A stretch of 9,048 nucleotides of DNA, from NCBI GenBank assembly GCA_048883405.1, contig JBHLQS010000110.1, positions 1-9,048 of the forward strand, given 5' to 3'. Below, piece by piece: positions 1-6,224 of this stretch. The notes under the pieces were generated by a model that did no database searches, had not been told where the DNA came from, and saw only the letters and a list, made by a program, of their open reading frames with translations. The DNA is from SMTZ1-83 sp048883405 (GTDB taxonomy: Archaea > Asgardarchaeota > Thorarchaeia > Thorarchaeales > Thorarchaeaceae). The position numbers and the translations under genes are program-made. Each line of letters opens with the position of its first letter. The stretch's first letter is position 1.

Positions 1-809
1 GATCCTATCTCGAGGGGAGTGAAGGCGTACCTCTGGACAGCGTCAAGCATGAAGGCGACTTCAAGGATGCCAAGGGCAAACATGTTGGAGAACATTGTGA
101 CACCAAGTGCAGAGTATGCCTTTGCATTCTTTGAGAGCACCACTCTCACGGGGACTCTGTGCTTTTCCAGCTCTGAGCGGAGAGTCCGGCGTTCAGGCTC
201 GTGAACGATGAGGTTCAGTACAACGAGAGTCACAAGACTGGCTGCGGCTGCAACAACAAAGGGAAGACGGATGCCGAGGAATTCAGCCAATACACCTCCG
301 AGAGAGGGGCCTACAACGAATCCCACCATATTGCCCATGCTAAGATAGCCCATGGCTGTTCCCCTGTTCTCAGGTGTTGTCATGTCGGAAACGAATGCGT
401 TTGCCGCTGGATAGAATCCTGCGGAAATGCCACCTTCCAGAGCCCTAGCGATAATCATCACGATAATGCTGTTGGCTATTGCATAGATGGCATTCGAAAC
501 AGCGAAACCAGCAAGAGCCGCAAGAAGGACTCTTTTTCGTCCTACTCTATCTGACAGTCCCCCCAAAGGACCTGCGAGGAGAATTCTTGTTAGCGCAAAT
601 GATGCTGCCAACACACCAAGCTCTGTTGCGCCAACCCCCAATTCTACGATATAGAATGGAAAAATCGGCGTCACAATGCCGAAGCCTACTTGGAGGATAC
701 TCAGGGACAGAGCTAACATCCAGACTTGGTGCATCCCGAATCTCTGATCATGTATGCTATCCTGATTCCAGGCATGTTTCACTGCTGGCTGTTCCTCTAG
801 GTCATCCAT
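1..809 (-). CDS. MFS transporter, drug/metabolite efflux type (C-terminus cut by window edge)
   Basis: I translated the minus strand from ATG 809 to the left edge: 269 residues without a stop. It is a major facilitator superfamily carrier, a secondary transporter of the cytoplasmic membrane. A hydrophilic tail of about 28 residues is followed by TM1. The loop 2-3 signature GGLSDRVGRKRV is at residues 83-94 (motif A). RALEGGISAG in TM4 is at 122-131 (motif B). GFVVGPSLGG at 163-172 fits the GxxxGPxxGG 'antiporter' motif C of 12-14 TM proton-coupled exporters, so export is more likely than uptake. About six of an expected twelve helices are present, plus the start of the second half. It lies 63 nt downstream of the ACT regulator on the same strand and is probably cotranscribed with it. 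No good ribosome binding site precedes ATG 809; a 10-codon ORF with an AAGG ends across this start. Substrate is unknown. Confidence 0.88.
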   Translation of the reverse strand, partial: MDDLEEQPAVKHAWNQDSIHDQRFGMHQVWMLALSLSILQVGFGIVTPIFPFYIVELGVGATELGVLAASFALTRILLAGPLGGLSDRVGRKRVLLAALAGFAVSNAIYAIANSIIVMIIARALEGGISAGFYPAANAFVSDMTTPENRGTAMGYLSMGNMVGFVVGPSLGGVLAEFLGIRLPFVVAAAASLVTLVVLNLIVHEPERRTLRSELEKHRVPVRVVLSKNAKAYSALGVTMFSNMFALGILEVAFMLDAVQRYAFTPLEIG

Positions 810-872
810 GTGAAAATCGCTCAAAGCGGGGCATTGATGTAACCTTTTCAGTGTTCCTAAGTGGCGTTTCTG

Positions 873-1382
873 CTACTTCTCAATTATGACTCGATTCACA
901 CCCTTAATGGCAGTGAGTGTTTCAATGACCCTGCCTGGAAGAGGTTCATGAGTAATGACTTTCAGACAAGGTTGTTCGTAAATCTCAATGTCCTCAGCTA
1001 AAACTTGACGGATGGAAATGCCATATCCAGCTATTATTGATGTCACATCAGAAAGAATACCCGCATTTTCTGGAGAGTCTACATAGATAGTCAATACGCC
1101 ATAACCTAGAACTTCACGTACCTTCTCCAATGAAGGACCCGCTGGCTGCAAACGTTTGAAGAATTCACAGAGTAATTCGTTCTGACAGATGTCTTCCGTG
1201 GTTGCTCGGACTGTTCGCCTATCGATGCCAAGCGCGTCACCAATCGCTTTCAACGGAATACGGATAGGACCACAGCGCACCAGACCTGGCTTTTCAATAT
1301 GGAAACCATGACGGACTATCGCCTGGGCTACCTTCAACCTTTGCGGTGATTCATGAAAGTACTCTACAATATTTCGCCACAT
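873..1382 (-). CDS. HTH/ACT-domain regulator of amino acid metabolism (COG2150-like)
   Basis: This is a 169-residue protein with two parts. The N-terminal half contains a helix-turn-helix-like segment (about 41-66, around IGDALGIDRRTVRATT). The C-terminal half is an ACT domain (about 96-169) that opens with LTIYVDSPENAGILSDVTSII, the usual ACT beta-alpha pattern with the turn where amino-acid ligands bind. The combination, and a start reading MWRNIVEYF, match the archaeal family annotated as predicted regulator of amino acid metabolism. I infer that it senses an amino acid and binds DNA; the ligand and targets are unknown. The frame opens at GTG 1394, but I prefer ATG 1382 because AGGGTGG sits 8 nt upstream of it. 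It lies 27 nt after a GNAT gene and 63 nt before an MFS exporter on the same strand, which suggests that it controls or is expressed with them. Confidence 0.85.
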   Translation of the reverse strand: MWRNIVEYFHESPQRLKVAQAIVRHGFHIEKPGLVRCGPIRIPLKAIGDALGIDRRTVRATTEDICQNELLCEFFKRLQPAGPSLEKVREVLGYGVLTIYVDSPENAGILSDVTSIIAGYGISIRQVLAEDIEIYEQPCLKVITHEPLPGRVIETLTAIKGVNRVIIEK

Positions 1383-1390
1383 CCATATGA

Positions 1391-1397
1391 CCACCCT
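1391..1397 (-). promoter_or_regulatory. Ribosome binding site deciding the start of the ACT regulator
   Basis: On the minus strand AGGGTGG ends 8 nt before ATG 1382. It overlaps the GTG at 1394 that would give a protein four residues longer, so that GTG is more likely part of the ribosome binding site than the start. A similar CGGGTG lies 7 nt upstream of the thiP start in this window. Confidence 0.5.
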
Positions 1398-1409
1398 ATG
1401 CTTGAATCA

Positions 1410-1940
1410 TTAGACTAGTTGCTTTTCAAATAGTACTTCGTCTATATAGCCCTTCGGCATCTTGAAGTGACGCTTCCTAATGCCGACTTGGCGGTAGTCC
1501 ATAGCCAGGTATAATGATCTAGCGATAGCGTTGTCTTCAAAAGTGCTGAGCACAATCTTCTCAAAACCAGAGTCCAGGGCTGCCTTTTCAGCTGCTCTCA
1601 TCAAAGCCCTGCCAATGCCCCTTCCTCTATCCTCTTTGGCCACAATAATGCCTAGCTTGGCAACATGCCTTGATGCCATCCACTCCTCCGTCTGAAGAGT
1701 GAGATGTCCCGTGTATTCATCATCAATCTCCGCAACCAACATCACATCACGACATTGATTGGTCCGTTGAATCCAGTTCACCCAGTCAGCGATGTTGCTG
1801 TTTGCATTGAATGTCGGAAGCCAAATCCCCTCCTGAATGACCTTATTAAACCCACCATGAAGCTTCCTGGCATCGGCTGGAACTGCATGACGCACTGTTA
1901 TGTCAGCTCCGTCCTTCGAAGTATATTCCCAGGTCCTCAT
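1410..1940 (-). CDS. GNAT family N-acetyltransferase
   Basis: This is a 176-residue cytoplasmic enzyme of the GNAT superfamily, which transfers an acyl group from acetyl-CoA to an amine. The CoA-binding motif A is complete: strand KLGIIV (96-101) followed by RGRGIG at 105-110, which satisfies the R/QxxGxG/A rule, and then the helix RALMRAAEKA. Motif B is visible as NAIARSLYLAMDYRQVG (137-153), with Asn137 and Tyr144 in the usual places. The C-terminal strand (YIDEVLFEKQL) closes the fold. Length is ordinary for a single-domain GNAT. ATG 1940 begins the frame, and no Shine-Dalgarno-like sequence is seen before it. It is first in the probable GNAT-ACT-MFS operon, 87 nt after the stop of the activase gene. 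The acceptor is unknown: a protein N-terminus, an amino acid or a xenobiotic are all possible. Confidence 0.85.
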   Translation of the reverse strand: MRTWEYTSKDGADITVRHAVPADARKLHGGFNKVIQEGIWLPTFNANSNIADWVNWIQRTNQCRDVMLVAEIDDEYTGHLTLQTEEWMASRHVAKLGIIVAKEDRGRGIGRALMRAAEKAALDSGFEKIVLSTFEDNAIARSLYLAMDYRQVGIRKRHFKMPKGYIDEVLFEKQLV

Positions 1941-2027
1941 CGATGGTCGAACGATTTGCTGAATAGTGTGGACAAAAAGGATTGTGGTGTGGCATTTCCA
2001 GTCATGGAATATGTCTAGGGAAGTTCA

Positions 2028-2957
2028 TCAACTCACTTTAGTCATTCCAGACCATACAACATTCGATACGCCTTCCTCCCTAGCGATCGAGGCTAGATGC
2101 TCCATTCTCTCTGATGTCATAAGATCTTTATCTTTGAGAGGATACTCCAATCCAAAAAGGGCATACTTGTCAATGCACATCTTGTTGAATGCTAGCAGGT
2201 CGAATCTCTCAACATTGGGCATATTATCAAGCACAAATCGAGAGATTGCCCTAATATTCTCTTCATCGTCCGTATATCCGGGAATTATTGGCGTCCTAAT
2301 CCAGACGGGCAATTCGCTCTCAGCAACAATCTTGGCATTCTTCAAGACCAGGTCCAATGGAACTCCAGTGTATTCTAAATGCTTCTTGGCGTCCATCACC
2401 TTCAAATCGTAGAGAACCATGCTTACTACTGACAAGGCTCTCTTGATAACAGACTCACTGCAGTAACCACAGGTATCTAGTGCGACATGAACTCCTTTGG
2501 CACGTAGGCCCTCAGCAACCTCGACCATGAAATCGGACTGATAGGTTGCCTCTCCTCCGGAGAGAGTGACTCCACCGCCAGATGTTGTGAAGAAGACTCT
2601 ATCGCGAAGCAGCTCCTCAACAAGAGCGCTCGAATCCCATTCTTTGCCCATGATCTTAATGGCTCCCGTTGGACATACATCCTCACATTTTCCACATGTC
2701 GTACATTTTTCCAGGTCAATCCGCATCCCCTCTTCGAGAAGCGTGAGGGCACCCTCGGGACAGGCTTCGATGCAGGCCTTGGCACCGATGCATTTTGTGG
2801 AATACCAGACTGTTCGTGGATCAGAATCAATAGTTTCGATATTGTGACACCAAGTGCAGCTCATAGGACAGCCTTTCATAAAGACAGTTGTGCGGATGCC
2901 TGGTCCATCCTCAGTTGAACATCTTTGAATGTTTGTTATTAGTCCTGTCTGAGTCAT
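2028..2957 (-). CDS. Glycyl-radical enzyme activating protein (radical SAM, ferredoxin insert)
   Basis: This is a 309-residue activase of the PflA/GRE-AE family. It uses S-adenosylmethionine and a [4Fe-4S] cluster to place a glycyl radical on a partner enzyme under anoxic conditions. From ATG 2957 the order is as follows. NIQRCSTEDGPGIRTTVF sits at the N-terminus. The radical SAM CX3CX2C (CPMSCTWC, Cys30/34/37) follows. Next is a ferredoxin-like insert in which the second cluster is complete (Cys85/88/91/95, CTTCGKCEDVCP) but the first reads CIGAKACIEACP, with Ala59 where the second Cys belongs. TLSGGE (131-136) binds SAM, and a TIM-barrel C-terminus follows. A longer TTG start at 2981 is possible, but it falls inside a TATA-like element, and the family usually begins just before the NIQR-like segment. 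No glycyl radical enzyme lies beside it here, so the partner is unknown. Confidence 0.92.
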   Translation of the reverse strand: MTQTGLITNIQRCSTEDGPGIRTTVFMKGCPMSCTWCHNIETIDSDPRTVWYSTKCIGAKACIEACPEGALTLLEEGMRIDLEKCTTCGKCEDVCPTGAIKIMGKEWDSSALVEELLRDRVFFTTSGGGVTLSGGEATYQSDFMVEVAEGLRAKGVHVALDTCGYCSESVIKRALSVVSMVLYDLKVMDAKKHLEYTGVPLDLVLKNAKIVAESELPVWIRTPIIPGYTDDEENIRAISRFVLDNMPNVERFDLLAFNKMCIDKYALFGLEYPLKDKDLMTSERMEHLASIAREEGVSNVVWSGMTKVS

Positions 2958-2980
2958 CAGAGGCTTTGCTCCGCAATCCA

Positions 2981-2987
2981 ATATAAG
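2981..2987 (-). promoter_or_regulatory. TATA-box-like element of the activase gene
   Basis: On the minus strand CTTATAT is centred about 26-27 nt before ATG 2957. That is the normal archaeal TATA-to-transcription-start distance, so the mRNA may begin at or next to the ATG (leaderless). The only Shine-Dalgarno candidate, GGAG, is a rather long 11 nt from the ATG. There is no clear purine-rich BRE upstream. The call is inference from spacing. Confidence 0.4.
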
Positions 2988-3042
2988 GGAATTGAATGCG
3001 GTTCAACATTAACAGTCGTACGAATATCAAACTGGCGCTAGC

Positions 3043-3050
3043 TTTAAAAA
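3043..3050 (+). promoter_or_regulatory. TATA box for the Ig-like surface protein gene
   Basis: TTTAAAAA lies about 65 nt upstream of ATG 3112 in an otherwise mixed-composition intergenic region. Archaeal spacing puts transcription start near 3072, giving a leader of about 40 nt that contains the palindrome at 3076-3088 and the ribosome binding site at 3098-3104. Confidence 0.45.
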
Positions 3051-3075
3051 CGGGCTCAATCCTGTCGCCCCAGCC

Positions 3076-3088
3076 TGACCACTGGTCA
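3076..3088. repeat. Perfect palindrome TGACCA-C-TGGTCA at the predicted transcription start
   Basis: Two 6-bp arms are separated by one base. It lies just downstream of the expected transcription start and 23 nt before ATG 3112, a position suited to a repressor operator or, in RNA, a 5-bp hairpin with a three-base loop. A second arm pair, CCTGA (3074-3078) with TCAGG (3096-3100), overlaps it and would be mutually exclusive. CACTGG also recurs directly at 3080-3085 and 3087-3092. Confidence 0.5.
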
Positions 3089-3097
3089 CTGGGTATC

Positions 3098-3104
3098 AGG
3101 AAGG
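3098..3104 (+). promoter_or_regulatory. Ribosome binding site of the surface protein gene
   Basis: AGGAAGG ends 7 nt before ATG 3112. This favours ATG 3112 over the TTG at 3106, which would be only one base from the purine run. Its first three bases can pair in the alternative stem formed by CCTGA at 3074-3078. Confidence 0.5.
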
Positions 3105-3111
3105 CTTGACT

Positions 3112-5307
3112 ATGAAGTCAACGAGTAGACTGCTATCAATACTGCTCCTTGCCATGATGCTGGCTGGAGTTGCCCATATTCAACCGCTTGCTATGACCAC
3201 AAATGATGGCTCCATGGCAGCCAGCCTTGAGGATTCTAATCATTTTGTTACTGGTGGCTTCGACTCTCAGAACATCTCTGTTAGTCTGGTCAGCCCCACA
3301 AACAGGAGCAGAACTTCGGGCACATTGGATATCACAATTGACATCACATCTGACTTCGGTAATCTAAATGTCACATTGTTCATTGAGAATGCAATCTACT
3401 CAGATTACAACAAGACCCTGATTGGAAATGGAACTCAGGTGCTGTCGGTGGACACGACATTGGCGTCGGTTCCAGAGGGGAATCTCAACTTCACTATACT
3501 CCTTGAGTACAAAGATGTGACTTGGGATGAGAAGGAGTCATTCTTCCTAGAATACTTTGTTGACAACGATTCTCCGAACTTCGAGGTAAGCCTCACTAGT
3601 CCGGGAAATGAAACCAAACTCACAGGAACAGCGAATCTGCTGCTCAACATCACATCAGATTTCGCTTTCGTCAACTTCACACTCTACATAGAAGGTGAAA
3701 TCTATCCGGCATATGATGGAATTACAATAGTTGCTGAGCCGCAGCAGATTCAGGTTGACACAACCAACGTCAGAGAAGGTCTGCTCAACTTCACCCTCAT
3801 GTTTGACTATGATGTTGCTAATTATCAGGAAACGAATCGATTCCACCTTGTTTTCATTGTGGACAATGATGGGCAGCCCATAACACTCTCCCTAATCTCT
3901 CCAACTAATCAGAGCCAAGTGAGTGACGCCTTCAACCTCACTGTGGAGCTTGGCTCGGACTATGGTGGTGCGAATCTAACCATATTTGTGGAGGGAGCGA
4001 TCGAATATCCCCAATTCAATTTGACCTACATTGCCAATGGCGAACATGATTTGGAGCTGAATACAACAATCCTTGCAGAGGGCGCTTTGAACTTCACATT
4101 ATTGCTGGAGTACAATGTGACTGGAGAGAATGCTCGCATCGTCTATTTGTATATCTTCTCAGTCAACAATCATGGCGCGCCAGCTGTCGTGTTTCTAACG
4201 CCAGACGCAGGTTCAGATTTCACTGGATTTGACGATTTTACATTGAATATAACTTCAGACTATGAATTCGTGTACCTGACAATTACCGTAGACGACGAGA
4301 TCACTCCGGAGTATAATCATACTCTTGTTGCGAGTGGAGTCGGTGTCTACACCATTAATGGGAGCCGTTACGAAAATGGTGACCAAACGATTGTGGCGAT
4401 TGTTGAAACTGAAGAAGGACTTCAGAGCACAGCATCAAGGACCTACAATTTCCTTGATCATGTGAGGCTACAAATAATAGAACTCACCGCTTATGACAAG
4501 ATCTCAGGCAATGCTAGTATCACTCTCCGAATTGCATCCCCCTATCCCAATGTGACACTATCTGCTTATGTTGATGGCGTACTTGCTCCTGATGTTGTGA
4601 ACATAACTCTACAGACCGGAATTGCATCGTTCAAGATTGACACTTCTGGATACACTGAAGGAGAACATAACTTCACATTCAGGGCGTATGCCATCGGCGG
4701 ATTCGTATACGCCTACAAGATAATTCTTGAAGTTGATAATCATGGCGCACCATCTGTGAGTTTCGTTACTCCGCTAGGTGATGTTGTTGTCGGTGTCACA
4801 ACATTCACCGTAGAGATTGACAGCAATTGGGAAACTGTCAACATGACTGTGTTTGTGGATGATGAAGTTGTGCCTGCTCTTGATGGACTCCGGGTGGATG
4901 TCGGAGAGGTCACATTCCAAATTGATACAAACCAGTACAGCAAATGGGAGCATGTTGTGAAAGTCCTAATTGTAACAGATGAAGGGATTGAAGGAATCAG
5001 CGAAGAGCACTATGGTTTCGCAAACTTCAAGCCTGAAGAGATCGTGAGCGTTATCGTTATTCTTGCTATTGCATTCGGCTTCCCACTTCGGAGAAGGAGA
5101 GCCGGAGGGTCCATTAGGGCTGTGCTCATTGCAGACCTCTTATTTGTCGTAGTAGCTGCAGGGCTATTCTTTGCATTGGGTATAAACTCGATTCCATTTC
5201 TAATATGGCACATCAATATGGCAAGTATATGGGCATTAGGAGCCGCATTGATCTTCACTAACATTGCTGTACCTCTAGCAATGGAATCAGAGGAACAGGC
5301 AACCTAG
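3112..5307 (+). CDS. Secreted, membrane-anchored surface protein with six Ig-like repeats
   Basis: I do not recognise this 731-residue protein by name. It begins with a signal peptide (KSTSR then a hydrophobic core, about 1-28). Six tandem beta-sandwich-like repeats of about 91-102 residues follow (57-639). Most share S(L/V)xSP or FxTP at the start, a central (L/V)xVDT-like strand, E-G-x-x-NFT, and a VDN(D/H)GxP-like linker into the next repeat. I count about 26 N-x-S/T sequons, only one of them in the last repeat, so heavy N-glycosylation is likely. The C-terminus has three hydrophobic segments (about 644-659, 669-690 and 696-723). The RRRR after the first suggests that this loop is cytoplasmic and the repeats are outside the cell. 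A role as adhesin, envelope component or receptor stalk is inference. It is transcribed away from the activase gene and converges on a GNAT gene. Confidence 0.85.
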   Translation: MKSTSRLLSILLLAMMLAGVAHIQPLAMTTNDGSMAASLEDSNHFVTGGFDSQNISVSLVSPTNRSRTSGTLDITIDITSDFGNLNVTLFIENAIYSDYNKTLIGNGTQVLSVDTTLASVPEGNLNFTILLEYKDVTWDEKESFFLEYFVDNDSPNFEVSLTSPGNETKLTGTANLLLNITSDFAFVNFTLYIEGEIYPAYDGITIVAEPQQIQVDTTNVREGLLNFTLMFDYDVANYQETNRFHLVFIVDNDGQPITLSLISPTNQSQVSDAFNLTVELGSDYGGANLTIFVEGAIEYPQFNLTYIANGEHDLELNTTILAEGALNFTLLLEYNVTGENARIVYLYIFSVNNHGAPAVVFLTPDAGSDFTGFDDFTLNITSDYEFVYLTITVDDEITPEYNHTLVASGVGVYTINGSRYENGDQTIVAIVETEEGLQSTASRTYNFLDHVRLQIIELTAYDKISGNASITLRIASPYPNVTLSAYVDGVLAPDVVNITLQTGIASFKIDTSGYTEGEHNFTFRAYAIGGFVYAYKIILEVDNHGAPSVSFVTPLGDVVVGVTTFTVEIDSNWETVNMTVFVDDEVVPALDGLRVDVGEVTFQIDTNQYSKWEHVVKVLIVTDEGIEGISEEHYGFANFKPEEIVSVIVILAIAFGFPLRRRRAGGSIRAVLIADLLFVVVAAGLFFALGINSIPFLIWHINMASIWALGAALIFTNIAVPLAMESEEQAT
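3280..5028 (+). repeat. Six tandem Ig-like protein repeats within the surface protein gene
   Basis: Approximate repeat bounds are 3280-3585, 3586-3885, 3886-4185, 4186-4464, 4465-4755 and 4756-5028. Repeats 1-3 are most alike: each has SPTN/SPGN near its start, VTLFIE/FTLYIE/LTIFVE, and G-x-LNFT. Repeats 4-6 are shorter or more divergent. The linker AATCATGGCGC at the DNA level is identical at 4168-4178 and 4738-4748, entering repeats 4 and 6. This suggests old duplications of one domain followed by drift. Confidence 0.75.
5304..5307. other. Overlapping stop codons of two convergent genes (CTAG)
   Basis: The palindrome CTAG serves both strands: TAG at 5305-5307 ends the surface protein and TAG at 5306-5304 (minus strand) ends the GNAT gene. 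No intergenic terminator space exists, so each transcript must run into the antisense of the other or end inside the opposing coding sequence. Confidence 0.9.
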
Positions 5308-6152
5308 GCCAGCTTTGTAACAGGGAAGTTCCGATACATCTCGGACTTCCATTTGGCCAATTTCATGTACCAAGGTAGTCGATCCTCAGGAATAAGAGTC
5401 CAGACCGATTTGGGCTTCAACTTAGCTGCTGCTTTTGCCGTCTGCAATACAATGAGATCAGCGAATTCATCTCCCTTGGGTGTTACATCTGCTATGAACT
5501 TCGCTGTCTTGCCATCCTGCATAGCAACAGCACCCACACCCACCAAGACAGTGTCTGAGTAGAATTCCAACATCAATCCCGGTTTTCCATAGGTGATGAT
5601 GTCTCTCACTACTTCCGCTAGCTCTCCAGGATAAGCAATATTGGAGAAACGCATACTCTTAGGAAGCCCTTTTTGATTGGAGAGAACCTCTCGATGCAAC
5701 TTCTTCGATCGCTTTGAGGGTATCTTCGAGAGAGGTGCTTCAATTCTCATGAGCCAGTATCGCTTATGATAGTCAACTTTCATCCAATAGTTGTAGGCCT
5801 CTGGAGTCGTTGTACCAACAAACCTTCCAGCCTTCTTTAAGCGCAACACCTTTTCTGCGGCTTTAGTCAGTTTAGTTCCAATTGCTTTCTTCTGATGCCG
5901 AACATCAATGCCGAGGTTCCTGATTATCCCGATTCTTCCAGCAACCGGATTCCTTTCGATGCGACACAGGATTTCACCGACTACTTTGCCTCTTACCTCA
6001 GCCACGAGCCAGCCCCATTTCTCGAAGGCCACACCCTTGTGTTCTAGTTTCACCTGCTCAAGCGTGGTGAATCCTTCGGACCAACGAGTGCCCATATATA
6101 CTTCCAGGAGGCCTTTGCAGTCTTTCATCAATCCATTTCTAATCTTGACCAT
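5304..6152 (-). CDS. GNAT-fold acetyltransferase with a second, degenerate GNAT-like half
   Basis: The protein has 282 residues from ATG 6152. The first half (about 1-145) is a GNAT domain. It opens with VKIRNGLMKDCKGLLEVY, has the strand WGWLVAEVRGKVVGEIL, and carries motif A as RNLGIDVRHQKKAIGTKLTK, where QKKAIG (87-92) replaces the first conserved glycine of Q/RxxGxG/A by Ala. The second half (about 165-282) repeats the order of beta strands, a long helix (EFADLIVLQTAKAAAKLK) and a final strand, but lacks the glycine-rich loop, so it looks like an inactive second copy. I infer that the enzyme acetylates an unknown amine. A GTG at 6179 would add nine residues; ATG is preferred because it abuts the first strand. 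It lies 72 nt downstream of thiR and is probably cotranscribed with it, so a thiamine-related role is possible but unproven. Confidence 0.75.
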   Translation of the reverse strand: MVKIRNGLMKDCKGLLEVYMGTRWSEGFTTLEQVKLEHKGVAFEKWGWLVAEVRGKVVGEILCRIERNPVAGRIGIIRNLGIDVRHQKKAIGTKLTKAAEKVLRLKKAGRFVGTTTPEAYNYWMKVDYHKRYWLMRIEAPLSKIPSKRSKKLHREVLSNQKGLPKSMRFSNIAYPGELAEVVRDIITYGKPGLMLEFYSDTVLVGVGAVAMQDGKTAKFIADVTPKGDEFADLIVLQTAKAAAKLKPKSVWTLIPEDRLPWYMKLAKWKSEMYRNFPVTKLA

Positions 6153-6224
6153 CGTGGATCGCCCAGATTGCGGTGTCACCTGATGCTCGTTCCAAGCAGA
6201 AATAAGGATGTGTATGACAGGGCC

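Noticed and set aside
201..889. Plus-strand ORFs opposite the MFS gene
   Set aside because: The minus-strand frame gives a continuous MFS protein with motifs A, B and C; the plus-strand translations are Ser/Cys/Arg-rich shadows.
1971..1980. Oligo-T terminator after the activase gene (CCTTTTTG on the minus strand)
   Set aside because: Only five T residues without a repeat or second T-run; too weak to call, though it lies in the right place between the activase and GNAT genes.
2477..2830. 117-codon ORF on the minus strand
   Set aside because: It lies in another frame wholly inside the activase gene, whose radical SAM and ferredoxin motifs are unmistakable; its own translation shows no family features.
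3280..5028. DNA-level tandem repeat or CRISPR-like array in the surface gene
   Set aside because: The periodicity is in protein sequence at about 95 residues; nucleotide identity between units is limited to short linkers, with no short direct repeats and unique spacers.
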